Shown: positions 6,903-19,578 of the stretch, one piece after another
Layout: every line of letters begins with the position of its first letter
How positions within the stretch are numbered: position 1 is the first letter of the stretch
Source: Cystobacter fuscus DSM 2262
GTDB lineage: Bacteria; Myxococcota; Myxococcia; Myxococcales; Myxococcaceae
Direction of reading: 5' to 3'
NCBI RefSeq assembly: GCF_000335475.2
Contig: NZ_ANAH02000010.1
Span: forward strand, 1-64,000
Length of the DNA: 64,000 bases
Position numbers and translations under genes: made by a program
Notes under the pieces: model-generated
Seen by the model: only the letters and a program-made list of their open reading frames with translations
Told to the model about the DNA's origin: nothing
Database searches by the model: none

Positions 6903-9130
6903 CTACAGCAGCTTGTCGAGCGTGATGGGCAACTCGCGTACGCGCTTGCCCGTCGCGTGGAAGATGGCGTTGGCGATGGCCGCCGCCACTCCGACGATTC
7001 CAATCTCTCCCAGGCCCTTGGCGCCCAGAGGGTTGACGATCGTGTCTTCCTCGTCGACGAAGATGACGTCGATGTCGTGCACGTCGGCGTTCACCGGCAC
7101 GTGGTACTCGGCGAGGTCGTGGTTCATGAAGCGACCGAGCTTCTGGTCCAGCAACGTCTCCTCCTCCAGCGCCATGCCGATGCCCCAAACGATGCCGCCG
7201 ATGATCTGACTGCGCGCCGTCTTGGGATTGAGCACGCGTCCACCAGCGATGGCACTCACCACGCGGGTGACCTTCACCACGCCCAGGTCCTCGTCCACCT
7301 TCACCTCGGCGAACACGGCGGAGTGTGTGGCGCGCGTGTATTGCAACTGCTTGGGATTGGGCAGCCCCAGGGCCTGCTCCTCCACGTGGAGTACTCCCGC
7401 GTGGCGCATGGCCTCGGTGAGGGACACCGCGCGCGATGCATCGGACTTGAGCCGGATGTGGCCCCCGCTGAACGTCACCTCGTCCAGCTCCGCCTTGGCC
7501 AGCGGCGAGTGGTGCACCTTGCGCGCGAACGCGAACACCTGCTCGCGCACCTTCTCGCAGACCTCCTTCACCGCCGTGCCCACCGAGGACACCGTCCACG
7601 AGCCGCCCTCGATGGGAGACTTGGGCAGCGAGGAGTCACCCAGCTTGAAGGTCACCTTGTCCAGGGGCAGGCCGAGCGTCTCCGCGGCGATCTGCGTCAT
7701 GACCGTATAGGTGCCGGTGCCGATGTCCGCGGTGGCGCTGCTCACCGTGAGCGTGCCATCGATGCTCAGCACCGCCTTGGCGGCGGCCTGTTGCTGCATG
7801 GCCTCCCAGATGCCCGTGGCCACGCCCCAGCCGATGAGCTGCTTGCCCTCGCGCATCGAGCGCGGCGCGGGGCTCCGCTTGCCCCAGCCAAAGCGCTCGG
7901 CGCCCTGGTAGTAGCACGCCTTGAGCTCCTTGCTGGAGAAGGGCTTGTCCTGGTTCTGATCCCTCTCCGCGTAGTTCTTGAACCGCAGCTCGAGCGGATC
8001 CACACCGGCCTTGTACGCGAGCTCGTCCATGGCGCACTCGAGCGCGTAGACGCCGAGCACCGCGCCGGGAGCGCGCATGTCGATGGGCGTGTACTGGTCC
8101 AGCGGGGCCACCTTGTAGTCGAGCCGCACGTTGTCGCACTGGTAGAGCAGGCCCGACCAGTTGACGACGACCTCGCAGTAGTCCTCGAAGCGCGACGTCT
8201 CGCTGAGCGTTTCGTGGATGATGGACAGGAGCGTGCCGTCCGGGGCCGCGCCGAGCGCCACGTGCTGGTGCGTCTCGGGGCGGTGGCCGAAGGTGAACAT
8301 CTGCTGGCGCGTGAGCGTCACGCGCACCGAGCGCTTGAGCTCGCGCGCCGCCATGACGGCGAGGAACAACTGGTATTGCGGCCGCAGCCCCGAGCCGAAC
8401 GCACCGCCGACGAAGGGCGCGCGCACGCGCACCTGATCCTTGTCGAGCTTGAAGACGCGCGAGACGTAGTCGTAGCTGTTCTGCACGCCTTGAATCTTGT
8501 CGTAGATGCTGAGCGTGCCGTCGTCCTCGTGGATGACGGTGGAGACGTGGGTCTCCATGGGGTTGTGGTGCTCGACGGGCGTGGAGTACTCGGCGTCCAC
8601 CTGGATGGGAGCGCTCTTGAAGGCCTTGTCCGGGTTGCCCCGGGGCTTGGGTGGGGGCTGGTAGCCGCCCTTGCCGGGGGCCGGCGAGTGGGCCTTGTGT
8701 CGCTGCGCGGCGAGGTCCGTCTCGTGCTCCTTGGTCTTGTACTCCACGCGGATGAGGGAGGCGGCGTGGCGGGCGAGCTCGAAGGTCTCGGCGACGACGA
8801 GCGCGATGGGCTGGCCGCTGTAGACGATGTCCGCGCCATCCAGCGGCCGGAAGGGAGAGCCGGCGGGGGCGTCCTCGTCCTTGTAGTTGCGGTCGAACCA
8901 GGCGGTGCTCGGCCGGTTCTCGTGGGTGAAGACGTGCAGCACGCCCGGCAGCGCGAGCGCCGCGCTGGCGTCGATCTTCTTGATGTGGCCCCGGGCGATG
9001 GTGCTCGACAGGACATGGCCGTAGGTGAGGCCCGGGACGTTGAACTCCCCGGCGTACTTCGCCTGGCCGGTCACCTTGAGCGGCCCATCCACGCGGCTGA
9101 TGGGTTGTCCGAGCAGGGAGGAGGGCGTCG

Positions 9131-9134
<4 letters not shown>
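6903..9134 (-). CDS. paoC: Aldehyde oxidoreductase, molybdenum-binding subunit (PaoC-like)
   Basis: The 743-residue large subunit of the xanthine dehydrogenase family carries the molybdopterin-cytosine cofactor and the active site. It opens with [22 protein letters not shown], an ordinary family N-terminus, and shows the GGAFGSG pterin-binding motif and, near the C-terminus, [10 protein letters not shown] with the Glu that activates water at Mo. Length fits PaoC (about 730) and not fused eukaryotic enzymes. The start ATG overlaps the stop of the FAD subunit (ATGA at 9131-9134), so the three genes form a tight operon. The aldehyde substrate is not known. Confidence 0.88.
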
Positions 9135-10659
<1,525 letters not shown>

Positions 10660-10811
10660 AGGGAACACGCTCCTGGGTTGAGCACAGCGGGCGTGCAATC
10701 TCCGTCGGGCCATGCGGGCGGGCGCGGGTTTCCCCCGGGAATGAGTGGCTCTATCGGGTAGTCGATAAGAGGCGCGGCGCGTGGAACCGCGATGTGTGGA
10801 CTAGCGAAAAA

Positions 10812-10847
10812 CCGGCCGCTCGAGACGCCTCGTTGGAGGGCGGCCGG
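10812..10847. promoter_or_regulatory. Inverted repeat in the divergent paoA/phosphatidyltransferase spacer
   Basis: CCGGCCGC (10812-10819) and GCGGCCGG (10840-10847) form an 8-bp inverted repeat with a 20-nt spacer, between the divergent starts at 10659 and 10921. It could be an operator or a hairpin; nothing tells which. The rest of this 260-bp spacer shows no gene. Confidence 0.25.
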
Positions 10848-10920
10848 ACGTGCCTTGCCCTCGTGGGGCGCCTTGGCGAGCCCTCATGCGATGAATGGGT
10901 GGCGTTCTTAATTTGAGGGT

Positions 10921-11496
10921 ATGCGTCGCCGGACGAGCCTCGTGCTCCTCAACGCCTTCTCGCTCTGTCGCCTGCCGCTGGCGGCCGCCTTCGTACTGTG
11001 GGAGGCGTCGCTCTTGCGCGTGGGGCTGGTGATGGCCGCGGCCCTGTCGGACTTCCTGGACGGGTGGATCGCCCGGCGCAAGCACCTGGAGTCGTATTGG
11101 GGCGCGCTCATCGATCCGCTCGCGGACCGCGGCTTCGTGATGGTGGCGCTGCTGACGTACGTGCTGGAGGGCAAGCTGTCGTTGGCGGCGTTCTGCGTGC
11201 TCGTGGTGCGCGACATGGCGACGGGGCTGGGCTTCCTCGTGGCCCGGGTGGTGCCGAGGCTCAGGCCGGTGAAGTTCCAGGCGCGGATGCTGGGCAAGGT
11301 GGTGACGACGCTCCAGCTCGGGGCGCTGCTCGCCGTGCTGGTGGTGCCGGTGCTCGTGCCGCTGCTGGTGGTGGCGGTGGGCCTGACGGCGATCGCCTCG
11401 GTGGTGGACTACACGGCGTTCATGTGGCGGTCGGCGGCACGTCATGCCGCCGGGGCCGAGCACCTGCCCGAGTCCTCGCGTCAGCGCGTGGCCTAG
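10921..11496 (+). CDS. CDP-alcohol phosphatidyltransferase family membrane protein
   Basis: This 191-residue membrane protein contains the complete family motif D-x2-D-G-x2-A-R-x8-G-x3-D-x3-D as SDFLDGWIAR...GALIDPLAD (about 43-66), which binds CDP-linked lipid and two metal ions. Several hydrophobic helices follow. Such enzymes join CDP-diacylglycerol to an alcohol (glycerol phosphate, inositol phosphate, or another headgroup). The acceptor cannot be told, although the length fits PgsA-type enzymes. GAGGG lies just upstream of the ATG. It is divergent from the pao operon. Confidence 0.85.
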   Translation: MRRRTSLVLLNAFSLCRLPLAAAFVLWEASLLRVGLVMAAALSDFLDGWIARRKHLESYWGALIDPLADRGFVMVALLTYVLEGKLSLAAFCVLVVRDMATGLGFLVARVVPRLRPVKFQARMLGKVVTTLQLGALLAVLVVPVLVPLLVVAVGLTAIASVVDYTAFMWRSAARHAAGAEHLPESSRQRVA

Positions 11497-11508
11497 GGCA
11501 GGCGGGCC

Positions 11509-12639
11509 TCATTCGAACGCCGAGGGGCGGCAGCCCCACTGGGTCAAGTCCTCGGAGACGGTGGCGCACATCCATCCCTCGCCGCACGAGTCGAGCTGCT
11601 TGGGGTCGCACTGACGGAAGCAGGCGCTGGTGGTGCCGCCCGCCCATCCGCACACGTGTCCCGCGCCACAGCTTCCGGGACGGAAGGGCTCACACTCGCG
11701 GGCACACCAGAACGAGCCCCGGCCGCGTCCCCCGTCCATGAGACAGCGCTCGCCTTGCGCGCAGGGCGTCTCCGGACAGGTGCCCGTCACCCGGGCCAGA
11801 CACCGGTTGCCGCCATTCGGCAGGCGTTTGCATTGCTCACCCGGGGCACAGCCGAGCTGTTCGCAGTCGGGGACGCAGCCCGGACCATCCGCGTCGTCCG
11901 TGCAGGTGTGGCCCCGGGGGCAGCTCGTGGGCTCGCCGAGCTGACAGGGCTGGGTACAGACCTGGTTGAGACAACGCAGGCCCTCGCGGCAGGCTCCGGA
12001 GCGGGAGATGTAGTCGGGATCGCAGCTCTCGCCCACGTCGCGCTCGCCCACGGGCATGCACCGGCGGATGGCGGCGTTGCTGGTGCCCGTCTTGAGCTCA
12101 CGGCAGGTGGTGCCGGGAAAGCAGTGCGCGTCTTCCTCGCACTCGGACGCCATGCATTCCAGGCGGCGTGTCTCGCGGTTGATGAGGCAGCCTTGATCCT
12201 GGGGGCAGTCCGCGCTGCTCTGGCAGCTTCCGCACTTGAACACGTCACCTTCCCAATGGCAGCGCGTGGCGGCGGCGGGCAGCCCATCGGACGAGATGTC
12301 CTTGGCGGCCGGTGGCAGGATCGAGGCGTCCACCGAGGCGCTCGAGGAGGCACGGGTGAGCAGGTGTTCGGAGGGAGGGGGCGCGGTGGACCAGGAGGTG
12401 GAAGGGGGCGCCGTGGACCGTGGCGCCACCGCTTCCCGCGAGGTGTCCTGGGGAAGCGGTGGAGCGGGCGGGAGGACGTGACGGGCGGAAGGCATGCCCG
12501 TGACGGCCGACTCGCAGGGCTCATCGAGGAACTCACCGACTGCATCCGGGATGGAGGGGGTGAGCCAGAGCAGGAGCCCCAGCCCGAGTATCATCACCGC
12601 CGATACCCTCCAACCCGCATGGGAATGGTCACGCCGCAT
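11509..12639 (-). CDS. Exported cysteine-rich protein
   Basis: The product (376 residues from ATG 12639, GGGAG upstream) has an N-terminal hydrophobic anchor or signal (VSAVMILGLGLLLWL), a Pro/Ser-rich linker of about 80 residues, and then about 230 residues with regularly spaced cysteines. Repeated units such as CQSSADCPQDQGCLINR, CEEDAHCFPGTTC and CQLGEPTSC resemble the cysteine-rich repeats of myxobacterial surface proteins. No enzyme motif is seen. An exported, disulfide-stabilised envelope protein is likely. It lies 24 bases after a small cysteine-rich peptide gene on the same strand. Confidence 0.7.
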   Translation of the reverse strand: MRRDHSHAGWRVSAVMILGLGLLLWLTPSIPDAVGEFLDEPCESAVTGMPSARHVLPPAPPLPQDTSREAVAPRSTAPPSTSWSTAPPPSEHLLTRASSSASVDASILPPAAKDISSDGLPAAATRCHWEGDVFKCGSCQSSADCPQDQGCLINRETRRLECMASECEEDAHCFPGTTCRELKTGTSNAAIRRCMPVGERDVGESCDPDYISRSGACREGLRCLNQVCTQPCQLGEPTSCPRGHTCTDDADGPGCVPDCEQLGCAPGEQCKRLPNGGNRCLARVTGTCPETPCAQGERCLMDGGRGRGSFWCARECEPFRPGSCGAGHVCGWAGGTTSACFRQCDPKQLDSCGEGWMCATVSEDLTQWGCRPSAFE

Positions 12640-12663
12640 GCGCACGTTCTCCCGGCGTTGGGA

Positions 12664-12825
12664 TCAGCAGTACTCGGAGCAATAGACGTAGCTGCCGTCC
12701 GCGTCACATCCACATGCGAAGACCCGAATGCATCTGGGTTGCGCGGATGCTCCTTCGCCCAGGAGTAAAGCCGTGGTCCCGGCGAGGCTCAACCAACGCA
12801 TCCACCTCTTCTGTCCATTGCTCAT
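12664..12825 (-). CDS. Small secreted cysteine-rich peptide (53 residues)
   Basis: ATG 12825, preceded by a purine-rich AGGGGGGG, opens a 53-codon gene. Residues 1-28 form a signal peptide (basic start, SLAGTTALLLGEG, cleavage after GASA). The mature peptide of about 25 residues has five Cys: PRCIRVFACGCDADGSYVYC and SEYC. It resembles no family I can name. It sits between an M3 peptidase gene and the gene of a larger cysteine-rich protein, all on the minus strand, and could be co-transcribed with the latter. Confidence 0.6.
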   Translation of the reverse strand: MSNGQKRWMRWLSLAGTTALLLGEGASAQPRCIRVFACGCDADGSYVYCSEYC

Positions 12826-12958
12826 GGTACCCCCCCCTGCGTGTCGTGAATCGTCAGGGAGGATGGACCTACTCCTGGGGTTCGGTCTACTGTCCGGGCG
12901 AACAGACAGGGGAGCTTGTCGGCTCTCAAACGAGCCGCTCCCGTGGAGTGTCCGCCCG

Positions 12959-15019
<2,061 letters not shown>

Positions 15020-15108
15020 GGCGCCGGACTCTAGCGCGCACCCCGCGAGCGTGGCCCCTCGCTCGTGCGGCCCGGTATTATCGCTTTTTCGACGTTTTCC
15101 GTGGTTCC

Positions 15109-15156
15109 CGGTGAACACCGTTCGTTCTAGAGTGCAGGTTGCTTACGTTCAGCAAC
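15109..15156. promoter_or_regulatory. Two inverted repeats between M3 peptidase and terpene synthase
   Basis: CGGTG-AA-CACCG (15109-15120) and GTTGC-N9-GCAAC (15138-15156) lie in the divergent spacer, about 63-110 bp upstream of the terpene synthase start. Their size and place fit operator sites. No regulator gene is adjacent. Confidence 0.3.
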
Positions 15157-15218
15157 AGGGAGGGGCTTGAACGGCTGGCGTCTTCAAAGGATGCATGGGC
15201 TCCTCGTGGAGGGGCGCC

Positions 15219-16295
15219 ATGCGAGGTGCCTCGATGCGACAACGCACCCTCAAGTCCGGTCCTGGCGCGGCGCTCCTCGAGGAGCCTCCGCGGGTGGAGG
15301 GGCTGAGTCTGTCGCTGCTGCGCATCCCCGCGGCGTTACCGTGCGAGCCGAGTCTGTACGCGGCGGCGATGGAGCGGAGCACCCGGGGGCGGGTGTTGGC
15401 GCTGGAGCTGCTGCGGCGCGAGCCGGCGCAGGTGCGGCGCTTCGACGCGAGCCAGTTCGGCCTGCTCACGGCGCACGTCTATCCGCGGGGCACGCGGGAG
15501 CGGCTGGAGCTGTGCAACGACTGGCACGTGTGGTTGTTCCTCTTCGACGACGAGGTCGACGAGCGGGTGGAGGTGGGCCAGCGGCCGGCGTATCTGAAGG
15601 CGTACGTGGACGCGTGCCTCGAGGTGTTGCGCGGCGGCGCGTTGAGGGCCCGGGCCACGCCGCTCGAGCGCTTCACCTGGGATTTGCGCCAGCGCATGAG
15701 CCGCCTGGCGAGCGAGCCGTGGATGGAGCGCTTCGTGCGCGACGTGGAGGACTACCTGCACCGGGGCACGCTGCCGGCGGCGCGCCACTGGACGGAGGGC
15801 ACGGTGCCGGACCTCGAGTCCTATATCGAGCAGCGTGCCCTGGACTCGGCGGTGTACACGGCGCAGGACCTGGTGGAGTTCGCCGAGCCGGGACAGGAGC
15901 TGCCCGAGGAGCTGTTGCGCCTGCCGCTGGTGCGGCGGCTGCGGCTGCTGTGCACCCGGGTGGTGGCGTTGACCAATGATCTCTTCTCCTTCGAGAAGGA
16001 GGTCCTCTGGCACCGCAACCCGAACAACTTCGTCCACGTCCTGCGGGTGGACCGGGGGCTGGAGCTGCGCGAGGCCATCTCCACGGCGATCGACATCATC
16101 AACGCGGACACGGACGCGTTCATCGCGTGCGAGGAGCTGCTCCAGGCGTCCCGTTTGGCGGACCCCCGGCTGCTCGGGTACGTGGAGGGCCTGAAGGCGT
16201 GGATCCGCGGCAACGTGCACTGGTCGCTGGTGACGGGGCGCTACAGCTCGCCCACCTCGCCGTTTCCGGAGCTGCGCCGCGGGGCGTCCCCGTGA
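15219..16295 (+). CDS. Class I terpene synthase
   Basis: ATG 15219 has GGAGG 7 bases upstream and gives 358 residues; in-frame ATGs at 15195 and 15234 are alternatives. All hallmarks of bacterial terpene cyclases are present: the acidic motif DDEVDE (110-115), the NSE triad N253-D-L-F-S257-F-E-K-E261, and the C-terminal WSLVTGRY (335-342) with the conserved R-Y pair. These bind Mg2+ and diphosphate and start ionisation of a prenyl diphosphate. Single-domain size suggests a mono- or sesquiterpene product. No prenyl transferase, P450 or methyltransferase is adjacent, so the product is unknown. Confidence 0.9.
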   Translation: MRGASMRQRTLKSGPGAALLEEPPRVEGLSLSLLRIPAALPCEPSLYAAAMERSTRGRVLALELLRREPAQVRRFDASQFGLLTAHVYPRGTRERLELCNDWHVWLFLFDDEVDERVEVGQRPAYLKAYVDACLEVLRGGALRARATPLERFTWDLRQRMSRLASEPWMERFVRDVEDYLHRGTLPAARHWTEGTVPDLESYIEQRALDSAVYTAQDLVEFAEPGQELPEELLRLPLVRRLRLLCTRVVALTNDLFSFEKEVLWHRNPNNFVHVLRVDRGLELREAISTAIDIINADTDAFIACEELLQASRLADPRLLGYVEGLKAWIRGNVHWSLVTGRYSSPTSPFPELRRGASP

Positions 16296-16308
16296 GCTGG
16301 GGGTGGAT

Positions 16309-16653
16309 TCAGGCCGGGGGCAGGTGATCTCGGATGACGCCGAGCCAGTACTCGCGCCCGTAGTACTGGCTCATCTTTCCGATGCGCTCGCCGTCGCGGA
16401 ACAGGAGGAAGGTGGGGATGCCATACAGGCCGAAGCGTCGCGCGAGCTCCTCGTGCTCGTACGCGTTCACCTTGACCACGCGCATGCGCGCGCCCTCCAG
16501 CTCGGACAGGAGCGAGGGCTCGGCGGCGGCGTAGATGTCGCAGTTGGGGCAGCCGGGCCCCCAGAAGTCCACCACGACCAGCTCGTCCCGGGGCTCCAGC
16601 ACCAGGGCATCGAAGGTCTGTGGCGTCGCGTCGTAGCTCACGGGATGTGCCAT
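16309..16653 (-). CDS. Thioredoxin-family protein
   Basis: ATG 16653 (GGAG upstream) gives 114 residues with the active site FWGPGCPNC (about 30-38), the cis-Pro region YGIPTFLLF, and no signal peptide. It would act as a cytoplasmic dithiol/disulfide reductant. CPNC differs from the CGPC of housekeeping thioredoxin, which suggests a special partner. It converges on the terpene synthase with a 13-bp gap. Confidence 0.85.
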   Translation of the reverse strand: MAHPVSYDATPQTFDALVLEPRDELVVVDFWGPGCPNCDIYAAAEPSLLSELEGARMRVVKVNAYEHEELARRFGLYGIPTFLLFRDGERIGKMSQYYGREYWLGVIRDHLPPA

Positions 16654-16830
16654 GCCGACTCCGTCTAACGGCACCGGGCCGGTGATTCAACCGCGCGGGG
16701 GGGGGAGGGAAGAGGGGGCTCTCGCGGAAAGGCTGTCCGTTGGGAAGCGGGGCCGTGCACAATACGGGGCGAGGCGTACTGCATCGCGAGACTGGGCGCC
16801 ATAAGTTGGGTCCATCGACGTGGAGGGCAC

Positions 16831-18021
16831 ATGCACGAGTGGCTGGAGGGACTTCAGAAGTCGGCGGTACGGACGTCGGCGGGCGTGGGGCAGGAGGACG
16901 TCCAGCGGGCCGAGACCGAGTACGGGGTTCCCTTCCCCGAGGAACTCGCCACGCTGTTCCGCGCGTTCAACGGAGGGGAGTTCCAGGGGGACGTCACCAT
17001 CTTCGCGCTGCAGGGTCCCGAGGGTTCTCCGAGCGTGCTGGAGAAGACGCGGCTGATGGTGGAGGGGCTGCCAGCCGCGGGGCTCTGGCGCATTGGCCTG
17101 AAGGGCGCTCACCGTCATCTGTTCACCGCACGTAAGTCGGCGCTGCAGGAGCAGGCCGAGAGCCCCCTGCCGGGCTGGGTGGAGCCGCTGTTGGGTGACG
17201 ACTGGGTCTACGGCACCTGGGACACCGAGGCGCGCGAGCTGCGGCTGTACCGCTCGCTCCAGACCATGCTCGAGGTGCTCATTCCTCCCGCGGAGAAGGA
17301 GGTGGAGGAGTTCGGCGACCGGACCTACGCCCGTGCCCTCTCCGCGGTGCAGGGCGCCTTGAGTGGCCTCTCGGTGGAGTACGAGGAGGGCGAGTCCCCC
17401 AAGGCCCAGGCCGAGGAGGAAGAGGGCGAGGAGGAGGAGGCCGACGAGGGCGAGGAGGAAGAAGAAGCCGCGGCCGACGAGGGCGAGGAGGAAGAAGCCA
17501 CGGCCGACGAGGAGGAAGAAGCCGCGGCTGACGAGGGCGAGGAGGAGGAAGAAGCCGCGGCCGACGAGGGCGACGAGGAGGAGGCGGAAGAGGCCGTCGA
17601 GGAGGAAGCCGAGCCCGTTGGCGCGGACGAGTCCGACGAGGAGTTGCAGCAGCCCGTGGTGGCCGCCGCCAGGCGTCGCATGGGGAAGATCCGGAAGGAG
17701 GCTTCCCAGGAACGCTCCGCGCCCGTGACGCCTCTGCGCGAGGTGGAGCCGAAGGCGCCGTCCAGGCCGAGCGCCAGGCGCGAAGCGACGCGTCCCGCGA
17801 AGGCGGACACCACGGCTCCGGCTCGGACGTCGGCCGCGAAGAAGGCAGCCGAGACCAAGGCTCCGGCGATCAAGGCTCCGGCGAAGAAGGCCGCCGCGAA
17901 GAAGGCCCCGGCGAGCAAGGCTCCGGCGAAGAAGCCCGCCGTGAAGAAGGCTCCGGCGAAGAAGGCCGCCGCGAAGAAGGCTCCGGCGAAGAAGCCCGCG
18001 GGTGGGCGTGGCCGGCGCTGA
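16831..18021 (+). CDS. SUKH (SMI1/KNR4) domain protein with acidic and histone-H1-like tails
   Basis: Residues 1-170 look like a SUKH domain: VQRAETEYGVPFPEELATLF, then FNGGEF, as in SMI1/KNR4 proteins, many of which are immunity proteins against secreted toxins. Residues about 190-270 are almost only Glu, Asp and Ala in direct repeats. Residues about 325-396 are a lysine/alanine/proline tail made of KAPAKKA-type units, like eukaryotic histone H1 and bacterial H1-like proteins. The tails could bind basic and nucleic-acid partners respectively. No toxin gene is adjacent. Confidence 0.7.
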   Translation: MHEWLEGLQKSAVRTSAGVGQEDVQRAETEYGVPFPEELATLFRAFNGGEFQGDVTIFALQGPEGSPSVLEKTRLMVEGLPAAGLWRIGLKGAHRHLFTARKSALQEQAESPLPGWVEPLLGDDWVYGTWDTEARELRLYRSLQTMLEVLIPPAEKEVEEFGDRTYARALSAVQGALSGLSVEYEEGESPKAQAEEEEGEEEEADEGEEEEEAAADEGEEEEATADEEEEAAADEGEEEEEAAADEGDEEEAEEAVEEEAEPVGADESDEELQQPVVAAARRRMGKIRKEASQERSAPVTPLREVEPKAPSRPSARREATRPAKADTTAPARTSAAKKAAETKAPAIKAPAKKAAAKKAPASKAPAKKPAVKKAPAKKAAAKKAPAKKPAGGRGRR

Positions 18022-18045
18022 GCCACGGCCTCTCGCTCCGGCTTC

Positions 18046-19188
18046 CTAGTGGTTCATGGGAGCCGGCTCTGGACGGGGGCCTTCACGAGGCCCTGGCGGA
18101 GGGGAGGGGAGGATGAGGCGGCTCTTGCCGTCCTCCTCCCGCTGGTGGCGCCACTGCTCGTTGAGCCGCGCCAGCCGATCCTCCAACCACACCTGGATCG
18201 CGCCCGCGATGGGCAGACTCAACAGGGCTCCGATGAGGCCCGCCAGGCCCGTGCCCACCAACATCACCAGGGCGATGATGAGGGGGTTCATCTTGAGCGT
18301 CCGGCGCTGGACGAGCGGCTGGAGCAGGTTGCCCTCCACCTGCTGGTAGACGAGGAAGAGGCCCAGGGCGATGAGTCCCTGGCGCCCTCCCACCGAGGCG
18401 GCCGTGGTCCCGGCCACCAACAGTCCTCCGAGGAAGGAGCCCACGAACGGGACGAGTCCCAGCACCGCCATGGCCAGGCCCAGGGGCAGGAAGTAGGGCA
18501 CGCCGAGCAGCAGGGTCATCACCGACGTGAAGACGCCTCCGATGAGGGCCACGAGGAACGAGCCGGCCACATAGCCGCCCACCGCCTGGTTCATCCTCCG
18601 TCCCATGCGCCAGTAGTGCTCGCGTCGGGAGGGCTCCACCCACTGCAGCGCGGTGTTGAACAGGTCGGAGCCGAACAGCAGGAAGAAGATGGTCAGGACG
18701 AAGATCGTCACTCCGGCCAGCACGTGGCGCAGCACGTCCGTCACCACGCCGAGCAGGGGCCCCGGGGCCATCGAGATGTGGCGGCGAAGCTCCTCGGACG
18801 CCTGGGAGATGAGATCGTAGCGTTCGTCCATCCGCTCGACCCAGGGATGGTGGCGCAGTCGGGCGATGAAGTCCGGAGCCGCCTGCGCCAGGCCGCGTCC
18901 CTGATCCAGGAGCATGGGCACCAGCGTCACCACCAACGCCGCCAGCAGGCCGAGTCCGAGCAGGCCCACGCCCATGACCGCCACGCCCCGGCGCATCCCC
19001 CGCTTCTCCAGCGCGCTCACCAGCGGGTGTGCCGCCAGCGCGAGGAAGATCGCCACCAGGGCCCAGGACAGCACGGTCCAGCTCATGACCAGCATCCACA
19101 ACACGGCGAGGATCGCCAGGGAGTGCAGACCCACCGTCCACACCGTGCGAGGCGTCACCTGCGAGTGGGAACGGGGGCGCTGGGTCAT
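18046..19188 (-). CDS. AI-2E-family transporter (PerM/YdiK-like)
   Basis: The 380-residue integral membrane protein has about eight hydrophobic segments in the usual arrangement for this family: two pairs at the N-terminus (WTVGLHSLAILAVLWMLVM), a soluble section at about 120-170, and then the conserved GGVFTSVMTLLLGVPYFLPLG and LVPFVGSFLGGL region. Members export quorum signals, sodium or unknown compounds. The substrate is not predictable here. It follows a small gene by 15 bp. Confidence 0.85.
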   Translation of the reverse strand: MTQRPRSHSQVTPRTVWTVGLHSLAILAVLWMLVMSWTVLSWALVAIFLALAAHPLVSALEKRGMRRGVAVMGVGLLGLGLLAALVVTLVPMLLDQGRGLAQAAPDFIARLRHHPWVERMDERYDLISQASEELRRHISMAPGPLLGVVTDVLRHVLAGVTIFVLTIFFLLFGSDLFNTALQWVEPSRREHYWRMGRRMNQAVGGYVAGSFLVALIGGVFTSVMTLLLGVPYFLPLGLAMAVLGLVPFVGSFLGGLLVAGTTAASVGGRQGLIALGLFLVYQQVEGNLLQPLVQRRTLKMNPLIIALVMLVGTGLAGLIGALLSLPIAGAIQVWLEDRLARLNEQWRHQREEDGKSRLILPSPPPGPREGPRPEPAPMNH

Positions 19189-19203
19189 GAGCGGGCCCGT
19201 CGG

Positions 19204-19473
19204 CTAGCCTTCGGGAAGCTCATCCGGCGCATACGGACGCACCGGCTGGCTCGGCCGCGCGGTGATCGTATCCTCGGCGTCCTCGTCGACTTCCCCGAAC
19301 GCTTGGATCTGATCCGGAAGGATGTCCCGGAAGTCGGGCTCGTCCTCCAGGGGCGGACTCGCGCTGAGCTCCGCATCGGTGAAGTTGATTTCCTCGCGGC
19401 CGGTGACCGGGTCCCGGTGGCGCAGGGACTCGGACTCACCCACGTCTTCGGCTCCGAGCTTCTTGAATCGCAT
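19204..19473 (-). CDS. Small acidic protein, unknown function
   Basis: ATG 19473 with GGAGAG upstream gives 89 residues, strongly acidic, with no signal peptide or membrane segment. It contains LRHRDPVTGREEINFTDAEL and a disordered-looking C-terminus. No known family is recognised. It lies between the SanA-like gene and the AI-2E gene on the same strand and may share their transcript. Confidence 0.6.
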   Translation of the reverse strand: MRFKKLGAEDVGESESLRHRDPVTGREEINFTDAELSASPPLEDEPDFRDILPDQIQAFGEVDEDAEDTITARPSQPVRPYAPDELPEG

Positions 19474-19578
19474 GACGCTCTCTCCAGGCAAGCACGCCGG
19501 GATGGCTGCTCTGGCCCAACGGTGCGGACCCGGGGGATTCCTCGCAACGCGGCCGTGCTTGCCCGCCTGCCGGGTCGC

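Noticed and set aside
17410-18010. Tandem repeats as a CRISPR-like array
   Set aside because: Repeats are in frame, encode Glu/Asp/Ala and Lys/Ala/Pro units, and have no regular spacer. No CRISPR array is seen in the window.
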